DNA of 64,000 nt, taken from the IMG/VR virus record IMGVR_UViG_3300043446_003193, positions 64,001-128,000 of that record, one strand, 5' to 3'. Numbering within the stretch: position 1 is the stretch's first letter; every line of letters starts with the position of its first letter. Below, in pieces: positions 1 through 9,420 of this stretch. Origin of the DNA: a virus. The position numbers and the translations under genes were made by a program. The notes under the pieces were generated by a model. It had not been told where the DNA came from, made no database searches, and saw only the letters and a list, made by a program, of their open reading frames with translations.

Positions 1-812
1 ACCTTATCATACAACATTGAATACATTTCTGAATAATCATTTAATTTATTATCCGCAACTGCTTGTCTAATTTTCATAAACACATTTCTCTTATCATCAT
101 TTGATTTCAAAAGGTCAATCAATTTAGTTTGGAAATTTGATTCAACCATAATCTGATGGTCAACTTTCAATTCACCTTTTGCAGATTGTAATTGACAAGT
201 ATTAAGTATTCTTCTAATATCTGGATAATAAGAATTGATAATATCCGCCATATTCTTTGGTTCATACTTAATGTTTTCAGCCTCTAAAATTTTAGCTACT
301 TGAACTGCTACATCCTTTTTTGTAGGTGGAGTAATTGCAAATGATTGACATCTACTTTTGATTGGGTCAATAATCTTTTCGTGATAATTACAAGTTAAGA
401 TAAAACGGCAATGTTTACTAAATGTTTCCATTAAGTTACGAAGGATTGCCTGTGCTCCAGGTGTCATATAATCAAACTCATCTAAGATAATAATCTTAAA
501 TCCTGCAAAACCCATTGATGATGCAAAGTTCTTTACTTTGTTACGAACTGTGTCCACATTATTTTCATCTGATGCATTGATAATCATGCTATCACACTTA
601 ATTGTATTTACTATTAACTTTGCTAATGTGGTCTTACCTGTCCCTGCTTTGCCATACAAAAGTAAATGTGGAATATCGTTATTATCCAAATATTGTTGTA
701 TTGTTTCTTTTACAGTTTCATTTCCTACATATTCGGAAAGTGTTTGTGGGCGATACTTTTCTACCCATAATGTATGTTCTCTTTTAGAGACATCGTTTGC
801 GAAAAAACTCAT
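1..812 (-). CDS. 44: Sliding-clamp loader subunit, T4 gp44-like AAA+ ATPase (3' end beyond window)
   Basis: AAA+ ATPase that loads the gp45 clamp at primer-template junctions. The start is the ATG at 812-810 and the frame is open to base 1, giving about 270 residues with the C-terminus missing. Visible motifs are Walker A GKAGTGKT (about residues 54-61), Walker B DEFD (111-114) and the SRC signature that supplies the arginine finger in clamp loaders (KSRCQS, about 152-157). Gene order 44, dut, 43, MTase, 45 keeps clamp, loader and polymerase together as in T4. It begins 12 bases after the dUTPase stop, so it is probably in the same operon. The small partner gp62 was not seen in this window. 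The family call is secure from the motifs. Confidence 0.93.
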   Translation of the reverse strand, partial: MSFFANDVSKREHTLWVEKYRPQTLSEYVGNETVKETIQQYLDNNDIPHLLLYGKAGTGKTTLAKLIVNTIKCDSMIINASDENNVDTVRNKVKNFASSMGFAGFKIIILDEFDYMTPGAQAILRNLMETFSKHCRFILTCNYHEKIIDPIKSRCQSFAITPPTKKDVAVQVAKILEAENIKYEPKNMADIINSYYPDIRRILNTCQLQSAKGELKVDHQIMVESNFQTKLIDLLKSNDDKRNVFMKIRQAVADNKLNDYSEMYSMLYDK

Positions 813-824
813 ATTATTATTTTT

Positions 825-1259
825 TTATTTACCAGTTGAACCGAATCCGCCTTCACCTCTTTCTGAATCAGAAAGTTCATCAACTTCCACAAATTCAATC
901 GGTGGGTAAGGTATAATTATTATTTGTGCAACTCTATCACCAACCATGTAGATATGCCCACCATCAATTTTATTTACGCCTTTTTTATTAAATGTTGCTT
1001 GTAATTCTCCTCTATAACCACTATCAATCACACCCACCGAATTACTTAATGTTAAATCGGTATTTCTTATTGATGAACGAGGAAATACCAATCCTACAAA
1101 TCCTTCTGGTATTTCTAAAGCAATTCCCAATCCATATGTAATTTGTGTTGAAGTTTCTAATATAATTGACGTTGCTACTAAATCTAATCCCGCATCACTA
1201 TTTTTTGCGTATTTTGGGATTACTGCGTTTTCTTTTAATTTCTTTATGTTTATCTTCAT
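825..1259 (-). CDS. dut: dUTPase (deoxyuridine triphosphatase), trimeric type
   Basis: Hydrolyses dUTP to dUMP and pyrophosphate, keeping uracil out of phage DNA and feeding dTMP synthesis. All five trimeric dUTPase motifs are present in order: SDAGLDL, PRSSIRN, GVIDSGYRGE with the catalytic Asp, GDRVAQI and the C-terminal arm RGEGGFGSTG. I chose the ATG at 1259 (144 residues, MKINIKK start). The open frame continues upstream into the end of the polymerase gene, but that extension does not fit the family, whose N-terminus lies just before the first strand. The 33-base gap after the polymerase stop holds a promoter-like sequence. Confidence 0.95.
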   Translation of the reverse strand: MKINIKKLKENAVIPKYAKNSDAGLDLVATSIILETSTQITYGLGIALEIPEGFVGLVFPRSSIRNTDLTLSNSVGVIDSGYRGELQATFNKKGVNKIDGGHIYMVGDRVAQIIIIPYPPIEFVEVDELSDSERGEGGFGSTGK

Positions 1260-1270
1260 TTTTTTATTTT

Positions 1271-1287
1271 TACTAATATACAAATAA
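1271..1287 (-). promoter_or_regulatory. Promoter-like motif upstream of dUTPase
   Basis: The coding strand reads TTATTTGTATATTAGTA, 11 bases before the ATG. It closely matches TTATTTTTCGTAAATTAG ahead of the asparagine synthase gene and similar sequences ahead of two other units. The TATATTAG part fits the Bacteroidota -7 element TAnnTTTG in part. Function is inferred. Confidence 0.4.
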
Positions 1288-1291
1288 TTTT

Positions 1292-3847
1292 TTAAAATGC
1301 AAAGAATTTCTTTGCAGTTTGTGCACCTTCGGATGCTTTTTCCCATTTAAGAGCGTTATAAAAATCATCTAATTTATTTTCTAATTCCGATTTATATATC
1401 TCATCCCTATCAATGTATGTTTCTATAAATTCCATAACTTCTTTAGGGTCATTATAATCTTTAAATGCTAATCCTTCTAGTCCTAATGGATTTTGTCTTA
1501 GATATACCCATTTTACTTTATCACCATCTCTGATTGGTTCGTGTTTATATGGACAATTGAAGAACTTTAATAATCTATTGTATGCTATTCCGGCTTTAAC
1601 GTGTGCAGGTGTTCCTTTTTCAAATTCTGCAACCGGTTTACCCTTTTCCCATCTTCCATTGTCATACTTACTTAACTCTTTAATTGCACCACCCTTTGCA
1701 ATTGTATTTACAGGAAGTTCTGGTAAACTCTTTTTAAATTTTAATAATGTATCATCAATATATTCATTGTTTTTACCCATTAGAATATCTTTTAACATTG
1801 TAGACATGAACTTCTGAAATGCTTTTGGAAATGAGGAACGAACTACATCCAATCCTTTTACATCCAACTTATCACATGGAATACCATTTTTCAAAATCAT
1901 CCATTGTGCATATCTTTTCTTTGCTACCCAAAATCCGGCTTTACTGATATACTCTTTCTTAATTTCAAATCTATGTTTCTCTTTTGGAATACAGAAAAAT
2001 CTTTCTGCTAATAGGTCATAAAATTTATTAAGGAATGTTTGTGTTTCTTCTGCAATAGTATTTACCTCTTGTGCCATTCTCTTCTCATCAAAGTTCTTAT
2101 AATCAGGGTATCTATGTTTTACCAAAGGTTCTGCCATCATATAGATTGAATCCGTATCAATATACACATTGTAATCTTCTTTCGTACCCAACTCTTTCCA
2201 ATATTTGATGTTAGCCATTTCGGCAGTTTTCTTAATTACTGTTTGACCAGTAATTGTAACCGCTTCCGCATTATCAATATCATAGAAACGAAATGCAGGT
2301 AATCCTAACACACCATACATTGAGTTCAAAAGAATCTTTTGTACCAATTGTCTTTTAGCGTAAAACTCATACTTTTCATTATCACCCGCTTCACCATATT
2401 TCTTTTCTAATTTTCTGAACTCAACCCTTTGTTGAAACCATGTATTAAGAATATCCGCAATCAAACCTGGTTTATCCTGATTATAAAGTACTCCATTTGC
2501 AGCGATACCCAAATTACTATCTTTGATTACATCTGCAAGTTCCTGTTTTGTATATTCATATTCATCACCATCCTTACCGATTATTTTATACATCCTATCT
2601 TCACCTTTAATCCATTGTTCCGGGTCCCAATTTTGTACCTTACCAATCTTTGTTTCTGGACTGATATTTAGGGTCATAATGATTGATGGATATAGAGATG
2701 TTAAATCCAAGTCATAAATCCAATCATACTTTCCAACGATAGGTTCTTTAACATATGCTCCGATGAACTTCTCTTCGTTGTTATCACGAAGTGCCTGCAT
2801 TCTTTCTTTCCTATCTTTTGGTTTATTTGGTGATACTAAATTTTTAGTTTTTAGATATGCCAAACATGCTCCTTCTAAGTACTTTGATGAATAAATGTAA
2901 TCTTCATATGGAACGAATCCGGCGTGACAAATCGCTCTACATAAATCAATGAATTGTAATTTACTATCCATTGCTACAACAAGGTCTACGTCCACAATAT
3001 TATATTCAATGAATTTTTCTAAATCCTCTTCAAATAAGTCATCCAAACTTCCTTCATACTCTACCTTACCTCTACCCAATTCTTTGGTTGCAATGTGGTT
3101 AAGGGTGTATGAACTTTCTAAACCATAGTTATAGTTTTTATAAAGATTGATGTAATCTAAAATTGATACACCACCAAAACTCCATTTCTCTCTATATGGA
3201 GACCAGAAAGTTTGTCCGATTGGAGATAATCTTTTTGCATGACCTTCTCCACATACATTTTTTAAACGATTGTAAAGATATGGAATATCAAAAAAATCTA
3301 TATTCCAACCAGTTAAAATAGTTGGGTTAATTTCCTCGTAATAATTAAGGAAAGCAAGTAAGAGATTTTTCTCGTTGTCGTAAATGTGAATAACAACTTT
3401 TCTCCCATCTTTGCTAAAATTGTTTGCATTATTTTTAACTTTTTTATGTTTATCTAAAACAAATACATCAAAAACACCAGTTGCCCCATCATGAGCAGCA
3501 ATTGCTGTAATTTCATTTTGAGCTTCTCGTGTATTTGGAAGACCTGTAATCATTTCTACCTCAATATCAAATGTCATTACTCTATGTCCATTTGAAGGTA
3601 AATCGGAATCATACATATCAACCAACACTCTCGTTGTTTCTGGTACATCACTTTCAAATAAATCTTCGGATTCTTCTTTTTCCCATTTGCTAATTCTAGT
3701 CAAACGGTCTCCGTTCATTGAAAGATGTTGACCCATAGGGTCTTTTTTGTAGGCATACTTTCGGTATGGTAAGGTGAAGTAACCTTTTTCATCGTCCCAT
3801 AAATGAATTAAGTTTCTTTGCCTTTCGTAGAATATGTTTTGATACAT
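1292..3847 (-). CDS. 43: Replicative DNA polymerase, family B, T4 gp43-like
   Basis: Phage replicative polymerase with 3'-5' proofreading. Exonuclease motifs are FDIEVE (about residues 93-98), NIDFFD (182-187) and YNIVDVD (282-288). Polymerase motif A is DLTSLYPS (381-388), motif B KILLNSMYG (504-512) and motif C YIDTDS (562-567), followed by KKRYAQ. At 851 residues it is slightly shorter than T4 gp43 (about 898). All catalytic acidic residues appear intact. It starts 8 bases after the stop of a methyltransferase gene and is followed by dUTPase and the clamp loader. It should work with gp45, gp44, gp41 and gp32, all encoded nearby. Confidence 0.97.
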   Translation of the reverse strand: MYQNIFYERQRNLIHLWDDEKGYFTLPYRKYAYKKDPMGQHLSMNGDRLTRISKWEKEESEDLFESDVPETTRVLVDMYDSDLPSNGHRVMTFDIEVEMITGLPNTREAQNEITAIAAHDGATGVFDVFVLDKHKKVKNNANNFSKDGRKVVIHIYDNEKNLLLAFLNYYEEINPTILTGWNIDFFDIPYLYNRLKNVCGEGHAKRLSPIGQTFWSPYREKWSFGGVSILDYINLYKNYNYGLESSYTLNHIATKELGRGKVEYEGSLDDLFEEDLEKFIEYNIVDVDLVVAMDSKLQFIDLCRAICHAGFVPYEDYIYSSKYLEGACLAYLKTKNLVSPNKPKDRKERMQALRDNNEEKFIGAYVKEPIVGKYDWIYDLDLTSLYPSIIMTLNISPETKIGKVQNWDPEQWIKGEDRMYKIIGKDGDEYEYTKQELADVIKDSNLGIAANGVLYNQDKPGLIADILNTWFQQRVEFRKLEKKYGEAGDNEKYEFYAKRQLVQKILLNSMYGVLGLPAFRFYDIDNAEAVTITGQTVIKKTAEMANIKYWKELGTKEDYNVYIDTDSIYMMAEPLVKHRYPDYKNFDEKRMAQEVNTIAEETQTFLNKFYDLLAERFFCIPKEKHRFEIKKEYISKAGFWVAKKRYAQWMILKNGIPCDKLDVKGLDVVRSSFPKAFQKFMSTMLKDILMGKNNEYIDDTLLKFKKSLPELPVNTIAKGGAIKELSKYDNGRWEKGKPVAEFEKGTPAHVKAGIAYNRLLKFFNCPYKHEPIRDGDKVKWVYLRQNPLGLEGLAFKDYNDPKEVMEFIETYIDRDEIYKSELENKLDDFYNALKWEKASEGAQTAKKFFAF

Positions 3848-3855
3848 TTTTTATA

Positions 3856-5427
3856 TTATGGTTTGTAAAATATAAAGATTGGTTCGTATTTGTAAAACTG
3901 ACCTTCAATCTTCATACTATTTTTTGCTTTTGATAAATCCATTCCTGTCATCGGACTCATCGTCATTCTTAATTTTCCTCTATACTCCATTCCTAATTCA
4001 ACTAGAATATCAATTGAATCTTGCTCTAATGGGAAAAATTTATCCGTTCCAATTTTTATATCTGCAATATTCCAACAAATGTATCTATCATTTTTAAGAT
4101 ATTCAAATGCAGTTGTTAGTGTAGGTCGTAAGAAACCATCTCTCCAACTTTCATATGAACTAAATTTCTTAAATGATTGTGTATCATCATCGGAATATCT
4201 TTCTCTATCAAAGTATGGTGGAGAAGTAAATACAAAATCTAATTCACCTTTATACTTTTGAAATCTTTCTTCTAAGTGAATAATTTCAGAGCCAGTTGTA
4301 AAAATTTCGTAAGTATTTGCATGTCCCCAAAACGGGTTTGATGCTCCAGGTACTTTATTGTTAAAGAATTCTGCAAGATACTCATATCTAGTTTTTCCGA
4401 TTTCAGGTATTTGATTTTCTGTATTAGGGTCATTTCCTATATAATGTATATTTCTATCATCAACACTCAATGCTCCTAAAATTCTACCACCCCATCCAGC
4501 AGATGGGTCGTAAATATTAATCTTCTTTTGGTCTTTGATGTGGTTTGTAAATCTTTGGTAAAGATATTTTGCAGTTAGTGGTGGAAAATTTACCGCTGCT
4601 TGAGTTCCCATACCAATTCTAAATGCCGCAGTTGCCTCAGGGAATATAGTTTGTCCTAATGGATAAATTTTAATTTGAATTGGTTGTTTTGGAATATCAT
4701 ATAGATTATCAATATTCTCACCCCAATCTGCAGTTTTTAATGAAGATATGTTTTCATACTTCAATATACCCGCTGCATAAAGTTCTTTAACCTCTTGTGC
4801 AGTAATTGGTGGTGATGGAACTTTACTATCTGCTTGAGATAAACAAAATCCATGTCCTTCTAAGCTTTCACCAGATACCCATTTCTCAATCCATTCTTTA
4901 CCACTTTGGATATGTGAGTTATGAAATTCAGGATGATTTAAATGTAAAGTTTTAGAAAAACGATACATACCATCTTGTCTTGTCAATCTATTCATTTGTT
5001 TAATGAACTCTGGAAGATATTCATCATTTGCAAATACATCATATATAGATGGTTTTGGTTTATCATAAGTTGAACCACCAATACCTGTCTTATACATTGC
5101 AGGGAAGAATTGATTAACTGGTGTAGCAAACTTATTAAAGTTAAAGATGACTTCATTTCCTTCATCATCTTTTTCTTCAAACTCATTTACTTTATAAGTT
5201 TGTAGTCTTGAAAACTGCTCAATCATTTCTGATTCATCAACACCAATTCTAGGTGGTGCACCGGTTTCATTCCACTTTCTTACTGCTAATTCACGAAAGA
5301 ATGCCACCCACTCTCCGAACTTAGGGAATGGCATTTTAAGAACATCTTCGTATTTTAAGTTTACTTCTGGAGAGTAAATCCAATCGTTCTTTTCGTAAAA
5401 GTATTTTTTAGGATAATTAAAACTCAT
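3856..5427 (-). CDS. SPPY-type SAM-dependent methyltransferase, paralogue 1 (523 aa)
   Basis: Probable amino-methyltransferase acting on DNA. The C-terminal half has a SAM-pocket motif DPSAGWGGR (residues 307-315) followed by the catalytic-type motif TSPPYF (401-406) and a family block YSDDDTQSFKKF. SPPY is typical of N4-cytosine and N6-adenine enzymes. The roughly 300-residue N-terminal part has no motif I recognise and may recognise the target. Two shorter relatives lie at 6207-7436 and 11874-12929. Its ATG overlaps the sliding clamp stop codon (TAATG), so translation is probably coupled to the replication genes. The order, SAM pocket before SPPY with a long N-terminal extension, is unlike the common beta class. 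Substrate unknown. Confidence 0.75.
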   Translation of the reverse strand: MSFNYPKKYFYEKNDWIYSPEVNLKYEDVLKMPFPKFGEWVAFFRELAVRKWNETGAPPRIGVDESEMIEQFSRLQTYKVNEFEEKDDEGNEVIFNFNKFATPVNQFFPAMYKTGIGGSTYDKPKPSIYDVFANDEYLPEFIKQMNRLTRQDGMYRFSKTLHLNHPEFHNSHIQSGKEWIEKWVSGESLEGHGFCLSQADSKVPSPPITAQEVKELYAAGILKYENISSLKTADWGENIDNLYDIPKQPIQIKIYPLGQTIFPEATAAFRIGMGTQAAVNFPPLTAKYLYQRFTNHIKDQKKINIYDPSAGWGGRILGALSVDDRNIHYIGNDPNTENQIPEIGKTRYEYLAEFFNNKVPGASNPFWGHANTYEIFTTGSEIIHLEERFQKYKGELDFVFTSPPYFDRERYSDDDTQSFKKFSSYESWRDGFLRPTLTTAFEYLKNDRYICWNIADIKIGTDKFFPLEQDSIDILVELGMEYRGKLRMTMSPMTGMDLSKAKNSMKIEGQFYKYEPIFIFYKP

Positions 5428-6146
5428 TATGCAGTTAATTGAACTTCTACTAAATAATATTTTGAAGTAAAGTCATCAACTTTAAATTCAGCGTGAGCCA
5501 AACCTGCAGTTGAAACTTTTAAAGTAACTGAAGTTGCCTCTTTGTTTGCTGTAAGGATTTCTTTGAAATACTTTGCAGAGAAAGAGATTGGTTTAATTTG
5601 TTTTGTAAAATCTTTTTGTGCTGTAAATTCAATTCTATTTGAATTAACATTTGAATATCCTAATACAATTTTTAATTGCTCATCTGCTGATAAAATTGTA
5701 AAAGTATCAACATCACTTAATGCGTTTTTCGCTTTGATAAATTTATCAATAAACTTCGCATCAAATCCGATTTCAACATCCCATTCTGGAATACTTTTTA
5801 ATTCAGGAACAGATGGAATAACTGCCAAATCTGCTAATTGGAATTGTAATTTAGTATCACCATTCTTAATGAATAAGTTTACTGCTTTACCTTCAACTTG
5901 TTGAACATCAAATTCAATATCTTCGTCAGCTACTGATAACAATTTTGTTAATTGTGATGTTGTGTATACACCTAATTCTGGTGTTGTTTGTGTGAAATTA
6001 TCTAATTCAACTTCACCTAATACTGTTTTATCATCTGAGATAAAACGAGTAACTAATTTACCATCTGTCGCTTTCCAAGAAACAGATTCTACTAATCCAG
6101 CCAAATTATACTTTTGGATAAATCGTGTAACTCTTACTTTGTTCAT
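5427..6146 (-). CDS. 45: Sliding clamp, T4 gp45-like
   Basis: Processivity clamp for the family B polymerase. Its 239 residues compare with 228 for T4 gp45. The N-terminus (MNKVRVTRFIQKYN), the two-domain repeat pattern and the C-terminal strand KYYLVEVQL match the gp45 family. Identification rests on the family pattern plus position beside gp43 and gp44 homologues. In T4 the clamp also couples replication to late transcription, but no gp55 or gp33 homologue was recognised here. A 60-base leader with a TATATTTAAC element precedes it. Its stop overlaps the start of the next methyltransferase by one base. Confidence 0.88.
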   Translation of the reverse strand: MNKVRVTRFIQKYNLAGLVESVSWKATDGKLVTRFISDDKTVLGEVELDNFTQTTPELGVYTTSQLTKLLSVADEDIEFDVQQVEGKAVNLFIKNGDTKLQFQLADLAVIPSVPELKSIPEWDVEIGFDAKFIDKFIKAKNALSDVDTFTILSADEQLKIVLGYSNVNSNRIEFTAQKDFTKQIKPISFSAKYFKEILTANKEATSVTLKVSTAGLAHAEFKVDDFTSKYYLVEVQLTA

Positions 6147-6172
6147 ACTTTTTTGTTTTAAATTTTATGTTT

Positions 6173-6190
6173 GTTAAATATAACACTTTT
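6173..6190 (-). promoter_or_regulatory. Promoter-like element upstream of the sliding clamp
   Basis: The coding strand reads AAAAGTGTTATATTTAAC, ending 26 bases before the clamp ATG in the 60-base gap after the second methyltransferase. TATATTTA resembles the Bacteroidota -7 consensus TAnnTTTG. The leader between it and the ATG is A-rich. Confidence 0.35.
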
Positions 6191-6206
6191 TTTTGATAAT
6201 ACCAAA

Positions 6207-7436
6207 TTATATTTTTTTCCATATCCATATAGGTTCGCAGAATGTTTTATCACCTGCTTCTTCTGCTTTTTTGAGTGCTTCTTCGGTGTATCTATCTTCA
6301 TCACCTTCTATAATTGAAGCTGCACCTGCACTACCTGGTCTCTTTGCCATTTCCATACCCAAACATCCTTGATATTCTGCACCCAAAGATTGAATAAAAT
6401 CATTCATTGGATTACATATTTCTTTATATCCTTTACCATCACCTTTAGAACTTGCGTATACATCTGCAATATTGATTGCTAAATATCCACCTTTACGAAT
6501 TGTAGGCCATACATTTGAAATTGTTTTATGTAAAAATAATGTATTCCAATCATCTATATTTTTATATCGTACCCAACTTTGAGTATCATCATATGAATAC
6601 CTTTCTACATTAAAATATGGTGGGGAACTGAATACAATATCAAAGTGTTCTTTATACATTGAAAGGTCTGCATCTTCTGCCGGTGATTCAATAAAATCGG
6701 CTTTCTTTTCAGTTTCAAAAAACCCGTTATTCTTTGTATAAAATTCTGCTTGTTGTCTATAAATTGGATGATTTTCTTTACGAGGATCAATACCTACATA
6801 ATGTTTTCCTTTTTCACTTGCAAAGAAACCACACATTCTATCACCCCATCCTGCTGATATATCCAAAACATTCTCAGCTTCCACGTAATCATACAATGCT
6901 TTGGCAACATTAGGTTTAAATTGAGAACATATGTATTTTCTTAAACTCAAACATACCCTCAAAGCTGCTTTATCTATTTCATCAAATTTAAGAGTATACA
7001 ATCCACCCATAAGAGTGGTCATAAATTCTTTACTTGTCCAAGTTCTCAATGGACCAGGTGAAACTGTACCATCAACACTCCAACGATTTTGTTGTTGGAA
7101 AAAATTAGATGCTTCGTTTCCGGTATTCAATCTTCTAAAGTATTGTGGTTTTCCTTGAAAATCTAAACTATATCTAAAATCGGATGCTTTTCTTGGAAAC
7201 CATTCACCTTCGGTAAGTAGTTCTCTCCAACGAATTCCTTTTAATTTAAGATATTCTTTTCTTGCTTCTTCTTCGGTAATTTCCGCATATGGAAGTGGGT
7301 ACTCCATGCAAATATCTGCAAGAGATTCTTTAACATCTTCTCTATCAAATGTTTTTTGTATATATTCCCACTCTTCTTCATTGATATGAAGATATGGTTC
7401 CATTCCTTTAAATTTATTAAAATATTCTATGAACAT
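6207..7436 (-). CDS. SPPY-type SAM-dependent methyltransferase, paralogue 2 (409 aa)
   Basis: Second member of the methyltransferase trio. SAM motif SAGWGDR lies at residues 194-200 and SSPPYF at 270-275, followed by NVERYSYDDTQSW, the same block as in the other two. The sequence before the SAM motif (KPNVAKALYDYV) matches the equivalent region of paralogue 3 (RPSVAKWIYNNY), showing common descent of the core. Its start overlaps the stop of the GNAT gene by 10 bases, and that gene in turn overlaps the asparagine-synthase-like gene. The three therefore look like one translationally coupled unit and may act on the same substrate. The target base and sequence cannot be read from the DNA. Confidence 0.75.
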   Translation of the reverse strand: MFIEYFNKFKGMEPYLHINEEEWEYIQKTFDREDVKESLADICMEYPLPYAEITEEEARKEYLKLKGIRWRELLTEGEWFPRKASDFRYSLDFQGKPQYFRRLNTGNEASNFFQQQNRWSVDGTVSPGPLRTWTSKEFMTTLMGGLYTLKFDEIDKAALRVCLSLRKYICSQFKPNVAKALYDYVEAENVLDISAGWGDRMCGFFASEKGKHYVGIDPRKENHPIYRQQAEFYTKNNGFFETEKKADFIESPAEDADLSMYKEHFDIVFSSPPYFNVERYSYDDTQSWVRYKNIDDWNTLFLHKTISNVWPTIRKGGYLAINIADVYASSKGDGKGYKEICNPMNDFIQSLGAEYQGCLGMEMAKRPGSAGAASIIEGDEDRYTEEALKKAEEAGDKTFCEPIWIWKKI

Positions 7437-7954
7437 ACTGTCTCAATATTTTTATCAGCAACTAACCTCAATCTAAAAACAATACCAGGTATTATACCAT
7501 CTTTTTTAGATGTCCAGTATATTTCACTATCCTTTACAAATCCGTTTCTATAATAGAATTCAACTGCTCTCGTATTAAACTCTCTTACGGTTAAGAACAA
7601 ATTTTCTGCATGTTGTGATTTACAATATTCTATAAATTTATTAAGAACTCTAACTGATGCTCCAGTTACTGAGTGATTACTTGCAATCTGATGTAAAATA
7701 TAATCACCTTTCTTTTTATAAGTGGTTGCGTTTCTACTCATCTTACCATTACTACCATATCTACCAAAAGTAACTACAACACCATCTTGCAGTATTATAC
7801 CACCTTTTTCAATATATTTTTCCAACTTAAAACCTTGCTTATGTAGGTGTGGAAATATTTCAGGATACAAATCAATAATAGCAGAAGCCTGATTTACTGC
7901 TTCTGTCATTTCTGTTGTACCTTTTTCTGCTTTTATAAAATTAAGCATATTCAA
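7427..7954 (-). CDS. GNAT-fold acyltransferase-like protein
   Basis: A 175-residue protein with the layout of the GNAT superfamily. After a core strand region, a helix (VLNKFIEYC) leads to strand LFLTV and the motif NTRAVEFYYRNGF, typical of the C-terminal half of GNAT folds. GNAT enzymes usually transfer acyl groups from acyl-CoA; the phage Mu Mom DNA-modification protein is a divergent member of this fold. It overlaps the upstream asparagine-synthase-like gene by 14 bases and the downstream methyltransferase by 10. Its use of a nucleobase, protein or small molecule as substrate is not known. A second in-frame ATG two codons later could be the start. Confidence 0.7.
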   Translation of the reverse strand: MNMLNFIKAEKGTTEMTEAVNQASAIIDLYPEIFPHLHKQGFKLEKYIEKGGIILQDGVVVTFGRYGSNGKMSRNATTYKKKGDYILHQIASNHSVTGASVRVLNKFIEYCKSQHAENLFLTVREFNTRAVEFYYRNGFVKDSEIYWTSKKDGIIPGIVFRLRLVADKNIETVCS

Positions 7955-9398
7955 AAAATTTATTTAAGTTTAATTTGTCTTTATATGAATATAAGGAATT
8001 TAATTGAGATTTCAAAATATCTTTTCTGGCTTCCATCATATCGCCTGTTCTTGCACCTTTTGCAAAAAATACTTTTGGTCTAAAAAGAAGTTCATCTGAT
8101 ATTTCACCTTTAAATGCGGCTCTCAATAGTGGTTTCATATGACCGTTTTCCTTTTGATATAGTGGTGGAATGTTTAATGTATATTCCACAAATGGTCTCC
8201 AACTATATGGTGTACGAACTTCTACCGTCCCACCCCACATAATAGATTGGTTTGTTGTTAAGAAATTGGTTTTATGTACATCCTCTACTAACTTTCTCCT
8301 AGCCTTATCATAATCTTCAGGTTTGTAATGAAACGCTTGAATGTGTCCATAACTACCCCATATCTCATCGGATAGGTCACCACTAAATACTACTTTAAAT
8401 CCCAACTCATTTATCTTTTTACCCAATGCTATTTGAGCAATTGCAGAACCAACATTTTGCCATCTACTTTGTTCTATCACATAAAGTGTTTCATCTATTG
8501 CATCTAATACATCCTGTTCGCTTAATATAATTTCATGTAACTTAACACCAAATTCTTTTGCAGCTATTCTGGCATATTTTATATCATCATTCTTTGTATC
8601 ACCATCTCCCATTGATACTACAAATGCTTCAATATCAGGTTTAATTTTAGAAAGTAAATAGGTTGTAATTACTGAATCAATTCCACCACTAAGGATTGTA
8701 CAAATAGGAACATCTGATACCATTTTAACCCTTACAGCTTCTTCCATCATTGTTCTAATATTCTTAACAATAGTTTCTCTATCATCATTTATTATTTCAT
8801 TTGGAAGTTTATAATAAGTTTGTGTTGAATGTTCTAATGTATTATAATCATATTCTAAATAAGTACCTGGATAAACGGCCTTTACTTGCTTCTCATATAA
8901 TTCTGAAATTGGTAATCCTTTCTTTTCCGAACAAAATACTAATTTACCGTCATTATCAATTGCATACCATAAAGGTAATTCACCAACATAATCTCTAACA
9001 ACAAATATTTTATTAAGTTTTGTATCAACTATTGCAAATGAAAACATACCATCTAATAATTCAAATGATTTTGTTCCAAATTCACAATAAGCGTTTAGGA
9101 TGATTTCAGTATCAGATTTTGTTTTGAACTTTGTTTTTAAACCTTTTTTTAATTCTTTTGTTTCTATACTATCCCAAAGTTCACCATTGTAAACAATACA
9201 TACGGTCTTATCTTCATTCCACATTGGTTGATTTGCAGATGAAGATAAGTCCTGTATTGAAAGACGATTGTGTCCAACATAAACGTTGTCCACTTTATCT
9301 ACTTTAGAAGCATCTCTGCCTCTATGAATTATTTTATTTAATTGGGTATAGGTTTGTTCCTCAGAGGTAAACCAATTACCGCCTATTATTCCACACAT
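7941..9398 (-). CDS. asnB: Asparagine-synthase-like glutamine amidotransferase
   Basis: Class II glutamine amidotransferase fused to an ATP-pyrophosphatase domain, the architecture of asparagine synthase B. The nucleophile Cys2 is in MCGIIGG, and YNGE (70-73) fits the glutaminase site. The PP-loop SGGIDS (237-242) and SGDLSDEIWG (339-348) belong to the synthase domain. The usual RGPD motif reads RGRD here (26-29). It could make asparagine or amidate another carboxylate, as related enzymes do in natural-product pathways. It is the first gene of a coupled trio with the GNAT and methyltransferase genes, which favours a specialised modification role over simple amino-acid supply, but that is inference. 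Confidence 0.85.
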   Translation of the reverse strand: MCGIIGGNWFTSEEQTYTQLNKIIHRGRDASKVDKVDNVYVGHNRLSIQDLSSSANQPMWNEDKTVCIVYNGELWDSIETKELKKGLKTKFKTKSDTEIILNAYCEFGTKSFELLDGMFSFAIVDTKLNKIFVVRDYVGELPLWYAIDNDGKLVFCSEKKGLPISELYEKQVKAVYPGTYLEYDYNTLEHSTQTYYKLPNEIINDDRETIVKNIRTMMEEAVRVKMVSDVPICTILSGGIDSVITTYLLSKIKPDIEAFVVSMGDGDTKNDDIKYARIAAKEFGVKLHEIILSEQDVLDAIDETLYVIEQSRWQNVGSAIAQIALGKKINELGFKVVFSGDLSDEIWGSYGHIQAFHYKPEDYDKARRKLVEDVHKTNFLTTNQSIMWGGTVEVRTPYSWRPFVEYTLNIPPLYQKENGHMKPLLRAAFKGEISDELLFRPKVFFAKGARTGDMMEARKDILKSQLNSLYSYKDKLNLNKFFEYA

Positions 9399-9402
9399 AT
9401 AA

Positions 9403-9420
9403 CTAATTTACGAAAAATAA
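9403..9420 (-). promoter_or_regulatory. Promoter-like motif upstream of the asparagine-synthase-like gene
   Basis: The coding strand reads TTATTTTTCGTAAATTAG, ending 4 bases before the ATG. Near copies occur at 1271-1287, 23382-23400 and 49975-49996. If TAAATTAG is the -7 element, the transcript would start at or near the ATG. Confidence 0.45.

Noticed and set aside
538-909. Plus-strand open frame of 123 codons over the clamp loader and dUTPase genes
   Set aside because: It lies opposite motif-bearing genes, its protein is Ser/Leu/Phe-rich without a recognisable family, and no plus-strand gene could be supported anywhere in the window.
1260-1346. Upstream extension of dUTPase to 1346
   Set aside because: It overlaps the polymerase C-terminus and adds residues not found in the dUTPase family; the ATG at 1259 fits the fold.
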